DNA of 64,000 nucleotides from Leptasterias polaris (GCA_037783415.1 JAZGTN010000009.1:8432001-8496000); one strand, 5' to 3'. Positions 45,926 through 57,500 are shown, counted from the first letter of the stretch. The notes: a model not told the origin generated them from the sequence alone. Numbers and translations are program-made.

Positions 45926-46079
45926 ACAAAAACTTGGGTAGTTCTGACTCTCCTTGGTTTATTTCCAATCAAGTAGACACTGAAACAGAAGAAAAGGTCA
46001 GAGTTGGAAGAAAACACTCTCCGTGAAGCTCTTTACTCTCCCCCTCTCTCTCTCTCTCTCTCTCTCGCTCAATGTGGAT

Positions 46080-46760
46080 GGACCATGGATAAGTCAAGGA
46101 CAAGATATGCAACAGAGGCGAAGACTGCTGAGGTTAATAAAAGCAAGGGCAAGGGTCTAGCTGCCATGCCATATGTTGAAAATTTATCTGAGAGAATGTC
46201 CAGGAACGGCTTTTCAACTGCCATGAGACCACACATCTACAAATGCTAGATCACCCTAAAGACAAGTAAGACACCCTCCAAACAGTTGAATCCATGTAAA
46301 AGCTGCCTTAAGACCTACATTTGTATACAGGAGAAATATAGGCCATGTTCAAAAGTAGACTTTCAGAAAACAATACTCTGACAGAAAAACAAGTGGCAGA
46401 ACTTTCACCAGATGACAGAGAAAAACATCAGTATCACATCATCAATTGCGACAAAGCCAAAATTATAGACCAGGGGTCGATTTCACAAAACTCTTCCTAA
46501 CTTAGGACTAGTCCTAGGCAATGCTAAGAGATAGGACTAGTCTTAAGTTAAGACCAGTTACTGGTCCTAACTTCAGATAAGACTAGTCTTATCTCTTTGT
46601 GAAATCGGCCCCAGGATGCAGACAAAACCACTCATTGACCCAAAGAAGTGATATGGAATAGAAGCAGGGGAAAGGACACATGGACCACTAGTACAAACTA
46701 GACAGAATATATGGATGGATCAGTTCAGAAAGGCCACCAAGGAATGCCGAATTCTTACTC
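46080..46760 (+). pseudogene. Possible Penelope-like GIY-YIG endonuclease fragment
   Basis: Degenerate frames read AMPYVENLSERMSRN and STAMRPH, then NPCKSCLKTYI, DREKHQYHIINCDKAKI and, past an inserted MITE, KEVIWNRSRGKDT. This resembles the order PYV-G-SE, CKPC--YIGET, DH----NH-IDW--AKI, KEAI-IR in the C-terminal endonuclease of Penelope-like retroelements. Stops and gaps abound. Recall-based, not searched. Confidence 0.45.
46475..46613. mobile_element. MITE with GGGGTCGATTTCACAAA ends, different body
   Basis: Left GGGGTCGATTTCACAAAAC, right CTCTTTGTGAAATCGGCCCC. The body is built of ACTAGTC/GACTAGT and CTTAAGTTAAG palindromic words, unlike family B. It interrupts the Penelope-like fragment. 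Confidence 0.8.
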
Positions 46761-46887
46761 CACACAACCACAACTGAGTGACCAAGGTTCCTGATAGAAA
46801 ATGAATCTATCAAGTGAATACTTCCTCTATCTTGGATTTGTATACTAAAATTATCTCAACTTTTATCAATAATTCCAGTAAATTTTA

Positions 46888-47223
46888 TTGAAGCATCGTG
46901 CCACTGCATTCATTCTTTTTCGGAGGGGTGTATTCTGCAGAATTACACTGGGTTGCTTTTGGAGTACTGCAAAGAGCACCAGAGAAATCGTGCATCCGTC
47001 ACATCTAACTGATTTCCTAGTAGAAGAGACAATAGGCAAAAGGCAGCGAGACTACTGCACAAGATTATTCTATGCTGTGATGGATTATTTGCTGTCTGAT
47101 CTAAACTTTCGCTTCAGCGATACAAATAAACAGCTCATGAGATCAACTGTTACCCTTTCATCCATGTCGCTCCAAGTTCTTGGACTTAGAGTAACTCAAA
47201 CCTATGACAGAGACATATTCTAG
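46888..47223 (+). pseudogene. Possible hAT-type transposase C-terminal fragment
   Basis: The frame holds KRQRDYCTRLFYAVMDYLLS and DLNFRFSDTNKQLM, similar to the dimerisation region of THAP9/ZMYM-type hAT transposases as I recall them. Short and without the catalytic part; low confidence. Confidence 0.3.
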
Positions 47224-48638
47224 CAATATATCAATCCTGAACATAGAAATGCGCCAAGCAAAGAGACTTCTATGCAGTCTAAAACAGCAGAAGGAATTCC
47301 TTCACAAATATGGAGCAGCTAGCAGAATTCTTGAGCCATTTCAAAGACGCCTTCCCTGACCTATGTAAAATATGTTAGCTCATAAACATTGCACCAGTCC
47401 CCCCCCCCCCCCCCCCCTTCACCACTTCAGCATTTTCTGAACACAGATTTTAATTTTAATTGATGCATCAGATAAAGAACTACATTTAGAAGTCTATGTC
47501 TGATGCAAAGCTGTATTCAGTATTATTTCTGGTCATTCATCCCCACAGATGATTTGGAAGCATGTGTGTCCAGATTTGCACACTTGTAAGCATAACAACT
47601 GTAGAAATTCAGTTGTTTTAACTTTCATTGCCAGTAAGTTTTCCTTAAACAAGTGGAGTGATCTCCATCCGGAGGTGGGTTGGTGTTTTCAAGTTCTTCG
47701 GAAATCTTTTTTAAATTCTTGTTAAATAAAAATGTTTTTATTTACAATTGTGTCATTATCTCATGGAAAGTATTTTATTTCTCGTCAGGTTATCTTATGT
47801 CAATAGTAAACGGCAAAACAAAAGCACTGAAAAAGGGCATATAAACATCATTTGCATATAAATTTCCCTTTCGTTCTAATTGATGGGTTATCTGGAACCA
47901 GTCATTACCTAAATTGAGAACTTGATTTAAAAAGTGCAAAATGCAAACTGCAATGTACAATATATTTACCAGAAGCTAAGAGCGAGGGAGCTAGGTGAAC
48001 ACATTATTAGCTGGTTTAAACCGCCGACTGGCCCGTAGCGAATGCACTTTGAAATGGTTATCGCACTTGGCCACAGAAGTGGGGATAATAGACCCAGTAA
48101 CTGGGGCGCTGTACTCGCTTTTTTCGAAATTTTGACATCTGCGGTTGTACTACCGCCCCAGTGGATTATCGTAGCTTAATTAGAGTATACCAACAAATTC
48201 TTCAAATAATTATAAAAATTATACATCAAATTGAAAAATGGGCAGGACGTGTGGCCAAGGATTCAGCTTGCAGATCAGCCTGGCACCCTGACTTTCTCAC
48301 GATTAGCAGGCAGAGAATCATAAGTAAAAAGGCGGCCCCCAGGCACGACAAACTTCAATGTAATTTTTGTACACAATTTTTTTTGCCATTTTCAAATCAT
48401 CATATCTGGACAAAGGCATCATTTGGTGAGCCCTGGAATGTATCATAAAATTCGCCAGATGTAAGGAACAAAATGAAGTAGGTCGGAGTAGTATGGGATG
48501 TTTATAAGTGGGAGAAATTTGCAATCAAAGAGGTACAACTTGCTCGTACTTTTAAAACTTAGCGTTTTAGACATGTATGGATGGTGGGCTGTAATGGTGA
48601 GTGTTATGAGACCTATGTTAAAAGAGAGCCAAAGGGAA
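47224..48638. other. Unassigned
   Basis: A poly-C run at 47400-47417. No exon or family supported; 48230-48420 has mixed codons without a frame. Confidence 0.4.
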
Positions 48639-49664
48639 ACAGGTCAACTCGTACGCACGCAAACTCGTACGCCTGCCGACCCGTCCGTACGCCAATTGGT
48701 CAACTCGTGCGCCCACCAGCTCGTACGCACACGAACTCGTACACACACACACACACCCTTACAGATCCGGTTTGTGGGGTACTGCTATTGTTGTTCTATT
48801 ATTCCCTTTTCTGAAGAATTCCCTTGTGGGGTCCAATTGTTCCTATTGAAATGACCTTGTGGGGTCCATTGTTCCATTGTTGTCAGGACCCCACAAGTGC
48901 CAATCCGTGCGAACAAACTCGTACACACACAAACTCGTACACACACAAACTCACACACACAAACTCGTACGCAGGTGTATTTCTGCGAGTTTACGAACAG
49001 CCAGCGGGAATTATTAATTCGTAATAATTATAAAAAAATTGTTTCAAAGGAAGCTAGGCCTTATAAAATGAAAGAGTGAAAATGTAATTTAAAGTAAAAT
49101 ATAAAGTAAAATTAAATTATAATGAAATGGAAGAGAATCCGTGCGCTTTATTTGAGATCAAAAATAAAATTAGAAAGTAGCTTCCTTTTGAAGATGCCTT
49201 CTTAATAGAGATGACGAGTGAGTGGCCCAAACTGTCAACCAAATTATCGTTCAATCAGTTTGTTGTCAGGGAGCAGCTTCAAATTCACTTCAGGAAAAAC
49301 CACAGTTTTTGTTTAATACATTTTAACATAGAGTAGGCTAAGCATTTCCTAACGGGAAAAACTACCCGAAATCTTTCTGATTTATAAATTTAAATTTACT
49401 AAACTAAGGTCCTATTCTGCCGTCCGATTTCAACATCTATTAATATCATAACGGCCATTCTCTTCAATCAAATTTACATTTTAACTGAGGAGAATTTCCA
49501 TAAACCATAGAAATATCAGAAAGACCAGAAGTAGACCTAGTGAATTACACTTGCGTACGAGTTGGTGAATGTACGAGTTGGTGTGCATACGAGTTTGTGT
49601 GCGTACGACTTTGTGTGTGTACGAGTTTGTGCGTACGAGATTGCGTGCGTATGAGTTGACCTGT
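48639..49664. mobile_element. 1026-bp element with inverted ACTCGTACG minisatellite ends
   Basis: Ends ACAGGTCAACTCGTACGCAC and GTGCGTATGAGTTGACCTGT (right end). Next to each end lies a tandem array of about 16 bp (AACTCGTACGCACACA) pointing inward in opposite orientation. An insert at about 48760-48900 is missing from the second copy at 63372. No transposase. Confidence 0.82.
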
Positions 49665-49723
49665 AACTGTCTGACTGTATTATACTGTATTCCAACAACA
49701 AGGTGGGCTAGTAGGGTCTCTAT

Positions 49724-49794
49724 TACTCCTAGAACTATGAGGTTCATTCCGCTATGGAGACGATAGCGGAATGAACCTCATAGTTCTAGGAGTA
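49724..49794. mobile_element. 71-bp perfect hairpin flanked by 9-bp direct repeats
   Basis: Arms 49724-49755 and 49763-49794 are perfect 32-bp complements with loop GGAGACG. GGTCTCTAT flanks it on both sides (49715-49723 and 49795-49803). Confidence 0.85.
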
Positions 49795-50120
49795 GGTCTC
49801 TATGTGATCTTAAACTTTAAAAAGTTAAAATATTAATTTCAACAAGTGTCAAATTTAAATAAAAATAGGCATGTCAAGTTTTAATATACTGGAAATTAAA
49901 TTCCCGCTTCTCAATCTGGACTAAGGAAATAAAACTTAGTAAAATTAACAACCTTTTAATTAAGGCTACTTGTTAACATCATGGCCATGATGGCGTGAAA
50001 ATTATCGCCCCCGTCTTAAGTTTGTGTACGAGGTTGACGCGGTTTCAAAATTGTTGCCCAGAAAAATTATTATTTCTTCATAAACATTACTAAAAATGAA
50101 AACACAATTAATAAACTTAC

Positions 50121-50163
50121 CAAAAAGACCTTGAGTTCTTGCAGAATAACCTAACGTGTCCAT
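50121..50163 (-). CDS. Candidate first coding exon, unrecognised
   Basis: Minus strand: ATG at 50161-50163, frame MDTLGYSARTQGLF, then donor gtaagt (phase 1). It lies just downstream of a promoter-like CpG region. The next exon is not identified; the 44574 exon does not match in phase without another in between. Confidence 0.35.
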
Positions 50164-50244
50164 GTTGTTCGAAAAAAAGCAGTCTTGAACAGTTTCCCGT
50201 TGTCTGAAACTTGAGAATGTTCCCCTCCCCACGTACGTGTGTTA

Positions 50245-50290
50245 AAACAGGCGCCATTTTATGACCGCAATGCACCATGGGTATCAGAAG
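50245..50290 (-). promoter_or_regulatory. Candidate promoter with YY1-like and ZNF143-like sites
   Basis: On the minus strand CCCATGGTGCATTGCGGTCA resembles a ZNF143/Staf site, and 10-20 bases later AAAATGGCGCC resembles a YY1 site of the kind found at TATA-less starts. The candidate ATG is about 85 bases downstream. Confidence 0.35.
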
Positions 50291-50524
50291 TCGTATACGC
50301 GTACACCGTTTATCACTTAGACTTAAATTCAAGTCTGAGATCGCGGTTATCTCTGCATCAGCCACGCAAAATTCCCCGCAGATAGGCTATCACACTATTA
50401 AGGGCGCTATTTCAGGCTATATGTATTGACTGTCAGGTAGACTAAAAACCACGATATAACAGACTTGGAACCAAGTCTATTGTTATAATTAAGTTCCTCG
50501 ATTTTGCTGGTTATTATTATTATA

Positions 50525-51543
50525 GGTTTTCTCGGTCAATTTCGGCAAATGAGCAGCCAATTTCATTTTCGTGCGTTCGAATTAAAGCTATTTTGCCTCT
50601 CCAGTTGTTACTGCGTTTCAAATTCAGAATTCGGGCATTCAATTTCGTATTGAGGCATTCAAATTCCTTTTGCACTGTGTTCAATTTAGCATATCGTCAT
50701 TCTTTTTCGTGACGCACAATCATCATTCAATTTAGCAAAGCTGGTTCGACTGGAGATTTTACTGGTTTAATTTTTTTCAATTTCGTAAAGAGGCAATCAA
50801 TTTCGCTAAATGAGAATTCAAATGACGACTAAAGAAATACGAATACACAGATAATCTGTATTGGGCAACTGTTTCGTATCTTCACTTTAATTCAGGCAAA
50901 CCTTATTTTCTTTATTTATGGTTCCAGGACTCGGCTTTACATGGGGCTCATGATGTTTTTTCTTCTTTGTTTTCTCCTATATTCTTTTTGGGGGGATCTT
51001 TATTGGTTAACTGGCCTAATTTTGTTTTGTGTTTGAATGGGGTGTTTCTTTATGTTTTTCCTGGTTTTTGTTGTTTATGTTGTTTCTTCCTCAACCATCA
51101 ATCTGTTGGCGTGCCAGACATCTTGGCGTATATGTTTAGGTATGGTTGTACCACAAGCTGCAAACTTATTGAAATATGCGTGTAAAACTGTAGCAAAAAG
51201 CTCGTCTTCGAAGTACAAAGTGATTCAAGTGCAAATAAAGTGAACCGTATATGCCTTATTAACAAAGCGTTTTTTAGATTGCACAAATTACAGAAATGAC
51301 TGCCCAAAAATGAATTTGAATGACCAAATACACGCCTCAAAAAGCTCCTGCGAATTTGAATGCTGCTTTGATGAATCGTTAAATTGAATGATTATTTTGT
51401 TAAATCGAATGACGCAACAGTACATTTGACTAGTCATAAAACGAAATCGAATGACCCTTTTTAGTAGCATTCGATTTCGCGCGAAATAGAATAGCGTGGT
51501 GGTTAAATTGGCTGCTCATTTGCCGAAATTGACCGAGAAAACC
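50525..51543. mobile_element. 1019-bp TIR element with AATTTCG subterminal words
   Basis: About 38 bp of inverted ends (GGTTTTCTCGGTCAATTTCG and GAGCAGCCAATTT), flanked by TA. Near both ends words such as CATTCAATTTCG and GAATTTGAATG recur, in opposite orientation on the two sides. No transposase. Confidence 0.82.
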
Positions 51544-53479
51544 TATATTATTTAATAATATAATAATTTTAATTGAAAACATTTTGCATTATCTAATCGG
51601 AAATTGTTGCCTGTTTTTGTTTAGGGCCTATATCAAAATTATTCAAAATAATCCCTCACTGCTGGTGGAGGGATTTTTCCAGATGCGGGGTGATTGTCTG
51701 TTATGTCTGATTGTCTGTCACTTCATATGACTCTCAAGTTTTTCCTTTATTTTTTATATTTTTTTCTGAATTGTGCAGTTATCAGTAGATTAGATGTGTA
51801 TGATGACTATACTTTCATTCGCAGCACTTGACCAGTTCAAATAGAGGTCAAAGAATTAGATAATTGAACTGTGAGTTCAGCTGGAATTTCTCCTATGTGC
51901 AAGTCAAAATACTAACACACACAAATCTGATAAAACACTGTGTTTTCATAGGTCAGGCCCATTTGAGACGCGGAGTTATTGGAAGTAAATGCAAGCGCGA
52001 AGCCATTGCGGCGTGGGTTCGGGCCCCGCTCAAGGGCCCCGAAATTTGTTCATTTATACATGTATGCTCTGTGGAGCAGTTCATGTATGACGTAATTCCT
52101 GGCCCCGTTTCCCACACTTGTTGAGCAAATAATATAATAAAAAAATTATTGGTTTACTCTCTAATAAAGTTTCGTAAGTACTCATATTTCCATCTTTAAA
52201 ATAGGGATGGGAAGATGCATGTCGCACTATCCCTGGATATAATTTGATGATGGAAGCACTACATGCATAATTTAGACCCCTTCATTTACTGTTGAGATTT
52301 TGTGAGCTCAAGCAAAATTTAGAGATGCACCTGCCTGTAGAAACAAAAAATAATGTGCCAATTTGGGGCATCATATCCAGCACTTATTTTGCCCAGAATG
52401 TTATGGCAACTCCAAAATATCTTTTATTTTGTAACATGCGATCTTTGTAACCAAAATAACTAGTCAAAGTACTGAATGAATGACTCAACGTAGTCACTAC
52501 CTACAACCAAAGTCCTTTCTCTATGCTACAACCATACAACGGTGAGCTTGATTACGGTCTGATTAGGGGTTTGAACCGTTTCAATTGAGAAGACACCCGT
52601 CGTGTATGCGTCTATTGTGATGTTGGATCAGCCTTCTCAAGCAGGACAACCTGGCAAACAGCTCGATCTGTGACCTGCCTCTACGCGTAGGTAGTCTCGA
52701 CATCAAGGTCTTTGTTATAACTTTCTCGGAAATATAAAAAGTTTCCGCGGGTTTGTGGGCGGTCGGCCAAAAATCGTGGCCATTCAAAAGTATATTAGTG
52801 CTTTCAAAAAATTAATTAATAAAAAAAAAGTAATTATAGTTTCAAAATTAAATAAAATTTAAAAAGTAATGAATTTCCTAAATTATAGATTCAAAAAGGA
52901 ATGAATTCAAAAATTAATAAATTAAAAAGTAATAAATTCAAAAAGTCATGATTTCAAAAAATTAATAAATTCAAATTTACCCCTATATGGAATTAACATA
53001 AACGAACATGATAATATGGTGTAACTGGACATTTTCATTTTGGGGGGGGGGGGGGGTGTTCTGAGCAGGGTGGTGTCCAGCCCCCAGCCCCGCCCCCTCT
53101 GGTAACGCTAATGTGCCCCTGAGCCCATCATAGAGTAACTGTGTCATTTCTGTATGATAGACACATTCTTATTAATGCAAATAGTCCTCCAGAGAACTTC
53201 CTCCACGGATTTACAAATGCAGAAGTCACCCCTAGGATGAGGGATTTCAAACCTGAGGACTTTTAAATGAACAAATTGCCTTCGAATTTGGCGCTTTGGG
53301 GCATAAAAAGCAATTATAGGCCCAATGAAATAAAAGTATGGTGTTTCAAAAGTAGAATATTGATCCAGACAATTGTACAATGTGTGGCTTTCCTTTTACT
53401 TCGTGAATCAACACTGTCTGCCATTTGGTTGAACCATTGACTCCACAAATTTGATACTGAGCGAGCTACCAAGGGTAAG
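51544..53479. other. Mostly unassigned
   Basis: 51950-52130 contains GTGGGTTCGGGCCCCGC, perhaps a SINE B box. 52800-52980 is AT-rich with repeated TTCAAAAAGTAATGAATTC-like words. A poly-G run is at 53041-53055. No exon supported. Confidence 0.4.
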
Positions 53480-54033
53480 GCCGTGCTCACATAATTCCTG
53501 ACCAGTAGGCTAAATGACGTTTGTGAAAATTAGAGTGTCAGTCAATATAAATCAAATTCAAACCAGATTCCTCAGGTTTTTTCGAAGCTTAGTACCAGAC
53601 GTTGTTGACAGAAGTCGAGAAGAAATATTGGCTTTCGTGCTGTACGTTCTCAAGACCAGCGTGCATCTTTATCGTGCATTGGATACTATGGCATGGGAAT
53701 TCAGTGCTTTATACTTAGTAAATACTCTGCAAACATACATACAAAATGTATGGCAAAGGTATGTTGCCTTCTCTATTCTTCGTGTTGTTGCTGGTAACAC
53801 CAACAGCCGCCCAGCAGTACGGAGTAAATGTGCTGCAAAGTCACAATATCACTGTAAGTGTCTCAACATTATTGAACTGCATGCCTACACGTCCATGTCT
53901 TCAGCAATGCATAGTATTGCAATCAAACTACACGTTCAGTCGTTTTGCTACATGTAGGAGGTTCAGAAATGCTGGGCAACCCATCTCCTACTATCCAAAC
54001 CATGTTGCCACCTTCCGTGTTTCTCTGTTGGCT

Positions 54034-54060
54034 GGAGACATTGAGCTAAATCCGGGTCCA
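54034..54060 (+). other. 2A-like translational recoding motif
   Basis: Encodes GDIELNPGP, fitting the 2A consensus D-[V/I]-E-x-N-P-G-P. In 2A sequences the ribosome skips the bond between the last Gly and Pro (residues 104/105), releasing the upstream peptide and continuing with the downstream protein. The residues just before it (FRVSLLA) are hydrophobic, as in active 2As. It lies between the signal-peptide-like N-terminus and the endonuclease. Confidence 0.85.
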
Positions 54061-54160
54061 GACACTATCCACCACCACAACGATGACCGTGATGAAGCCC
54101 ACACGTATGGATCGCATCTTAATTCAGTGTCCTTGTACTATCAAAATGTACGCAGTTTAA

Positions 54161-54515
54161 AGGTATTATACAGGATTGGTAGAGCTGACAAAATAATCAC
54201 AGACAGTGTTCATGTTTTGTGTAATCAACCACATACATGAAATAACAAACCTGTGAAAATTTGAGCTCAATTGGTCATCGAGGTCACGAGAAAATAGTGA
54301 AAAGAGACCTTATGTGTTTTCTGTTTTTCAAACATCGAGTTTATTATCGCGCGCGATAAAAACTATTGTTTTACTCATTTCTCAGAAACGTTAGCATTTT
54401 AGGCAGAAATATTTTAAGGAACCCTTTCTACCATTACTTACTTTAAATCATGTAAGTTATGTGTGAATCTGTGAACAATTGTGTTTTTCGATCTTACCAA
54501 TAGTGTACAGGGCCT
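54161..54515 (-). mobile_element. TTAA-type miniature transposon inside the retrotransposon
   Basis: 355 bp bounded by AGG...CCT ends and flanked on both sides by TTAA (54157-54160 and 54516-54519). It matches the element at 23055-23399 in reverse complement over nearly its whole length. The TTAA target suggests mobilisation by a piggyBac-like transposase. Dropping the element and one TTAA restores the endonuclease frame. Confidence 0.88.
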
Positions 54516-57500
54516 TTAAAGAATAAACTGGATGACTACAAGTCAGCTCTTTTAGCAAACATCGCCAACAACAATTTTCAAGTAGTTTGCTTGTGCGAGA
54601 CCTGGTTGAACGATCATGTTCTTGATGCAGAGATAACGTTCCCTGACTGCTCCATCTATCGGCGTGACAGAAACAACAGAAGAGGAGGAGGATTATTGAC
54701 ACTGGTAAATAACTCAATCGTCTCTAGACGACTCTCGGAGTATGAAGTCGACGAGTGTGAATTGATGTGGATTGAACTTAGCCTATCATCCAGAAAAAAA
54801 TGCATTCTTGGACTTTATTATCGTCCACCAAATGTCAGTACCGATTCTCTAAACATTTTACAGCATTCTCTTGAGTCTATTCATGTGCAATATAGCGGTT
54901 ATGATATTATATTGATCGGTGATTTTAACCTACCTGATTTTACCTGGTATGATGATGGTTCTTATACATTGTCTAACAACAATGTTTTAAACACTTTCTT
55001 TTGTGACAATGTTGTTAATGGTTTTTCCCTTGTGCAATACAGCCTCAGACCTACTCGCTTAAACAATGTACTCGATTTAGTCTTTTGTAATGAAAATGCG
55101 GGTTTAAATTGTAATGTTTGTATTGGTGATAATGTATTTGAATCAGATCACGAATCACTTTTAGTCCAATTTGACCTTGGACAACGTAATTTTAAAACCC
55201 AAAATAACAGAATTCTCTATGATTTTGCTAAGGCTGACTGGCCATCGATGGTCAACAAATTCCATAACATCCCTTGGAGAGTACTAGATGTTTATGACAA
55301 TGTGAATGATGCCCTTGATCTGTTTTATTCTATTGTTGACACCATTGTCAAAGAGTGCGTTCCCATTGTGAAACCTAAAAAACAAAGTCCCCCCTGGTTT
55401 GACAAGGAACTTAGGATTGCAATGAGACTAAAGAATTCTACACACAAACTCATGAAAGCTTATAAAACTAATTATCACTACAATGAATTCAAAATAGCTA
55501 GACATGCCTTCAAAACTTTGTGTAGAGAAAAACGCAAATTGTATGTTACTAATTTATCTGCTAAATTGCAAGACAACCCCAAACGATTTTGGTCCTGGCT
55601 GAAATCTAATTACAAACGGTCTCCTACCCCTTCTGTTATTACGTTAGACAATCAACGAGCATCCACTGACAAATCCAAGGCTTCACTCTTTAACAATTAT
55701 TTCTGTTCAATTTTCAGGAGTGACCATGCGGATACATTCCCAGATCTTCCTGATTACCCAGTTGGAGCCCTGACATATTTTGCAGTGCGCCGTGACCGTG
55801 TGAGACAGCTTTAAAAAAATATCCAACCCCACAAAAGTACCGGCTGTGACAATATCAGTAATAAAGTTCTCAAATACTGTTCCTCTCCCCTTAGCGCTCC
55901 TCTGACTATCATTTTTCAGAAATCCCTTAGCTCTGGTGTTTTTCCAACACTTTGGAAATCAGCCAACATCTGTCCAGTTCATAAGGGGGGCTCTCAGACT
56001 TCGGTTACAAATTTCCGGCCCATTTCATTATTACCCACTTTGTCCAAAATTCTTGAAAAAATAGTTGCCGAGAACATCGTGGAGCACACACACCTGTTGT
56101 GTGTGAAAATCAACACGGTTTTGTCCCTGGTCGCTCATGTGAAACAAACCTAGTTACAATGCTGTCTAATGCTTATCAATCACTAGATGAAAAAGCTCAG
56201 TGTGACATTATCTACACGGACTTTTCAAAAGCATTTGATCGGATACAGTCCAGCATGATCTGCTAATGCATAAGATCAGCAAATTTGGCATTTCTGGACA
56301 TCTGTTCACCTGGATTAATATAGTTATCTGACAGGTAGACTCCAACGGGTTGTTTTTAATGGCTGTTCCTCAAACTGGCAACCCGTGACATCAGGTGTCC
56401 CACAGGGCTCTGTACTGGGTCCTTTGTTTTTTAATATGTTTGTGAATGACATTCCCCTTAATTTTAATCACTCTCAGAGTCTTTTATTTGCCGATGATTT
56501 GAAGCTGTTTCGCACGGTCAGGGCGCATTGTGATGCCCAACTGCTGCAGGAAGATTTGGGGAGGCTGTCTGCGTGGTCATCCACATGGAAATTGTCATTG
56601 AATCCCACCAAATGCAAATCACTTACTATTACTTTGAAAACCAAACCCATTGTGTTCAAGTATAGAATAGCCCTGTCGCAATTGGAAAGAGTAAAAACCC
56701 ATAAAGATCTAGGTATTATTATTGACTCTAAGTTAACATTTTCTCCTCACATTGACTCCATTGTTGCCAAGGCAAACCGCATGCTTGGAATTTTTTGGCG
56801 CCACTGTAGAAGCTTAGATCTCAAGACTAAACAATTGCTGTACTGCTCCCTTGTCAGACCTAGTCTTGAATTCTCATCTGTTTCTTTCAACTCAATATCA
56901 GCCTCCCATGAAATTCGCATTGAACGCATCCAAAACAAATTCCTTCGCTTCCTTGGCAACAATGTAGACAACACACATATTGTTAATTTGTCTCCTCTTG
57001 ATTCACTAAAGAAACGTAGACAGAGTCTGGATCTGACTTTTCTTTTCAAATGTGTGAACTCTTACTTTACCAGTAATCTGTTTTCCCTTTTTCCCCTGAA
57101 GATTCCCCGCCCCAACCTTCGGCATCCTGACCTGTTTTACGTTCCAAACAATAAAGTCAATGCCACTAAAAACGGTTTTATTCATCGTTTGTCCTCTAAT
57201 TACAACAGAATTACCCATTCAAATCCCAGTATTGACATTTTCCACCTCACCCTTCCTGCCTTCAAACATAAAATCAATGAAATCTTGTGATTTTTTTTAT
57301 CTGAAAGGGGAGGTCGGGTCCAGAGTGTAACTTATGTTTTAACTTTTTATTTATTTTTTTTGATGTAAGAACTGTTCACCATTTTAATCTCTGTCTTGTT
57401 TTGTTTGTTTAAATAATTTTATTGTGCTATTTTATGTAATTTAATGTTTTTATCCATCCTGTTATTGGCGCTTGCGCTGTTGGATGTGGCTGAAATAAAA

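Larger units (their letters stand above)
53746..57290 (+). pseudogene. Non-LTR retrotransposon: 2A peptide, AP endonuclease, reverse transcriptase (broken)
   Basis: A single long coding region of the Jockey/CR1-like type. It opens with a signal-peptide-like N-terminus (LPSLFFVLLLVTPTAAQ, residues 7-23) and a Cys-containing stretch, then a 2A-like motif AGDIELNPGP (residues 96-105). An AP-type endonuclease follows (YYQNVRSL, CETWL, GDFNLPDF, SDHESL), then reverse transcriptase (IYTDFSKAFD, GVPQGSVLGPLFF, FADDLKLF) and a C-terminal tail. Breaks: a 355-bp transposon inside the endonuclease (54161-54515), an in-frame TAA at 55812-55814 and several frameshifts between about 56095 and 56340. Known 2A elements in sea urchins have the same plan. 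No nucleic-acid-binding ORF1 is visible. This copy cannot make a full protein. Confidence 0.88.

Noticed and set aside
53514..53957. 147-codon frame at the start of the retrotransposon as an ORF1
   Set aside because: It overlaps the leader-2A frame out of phase and has no recognisable nucleic-acid-binding motif.
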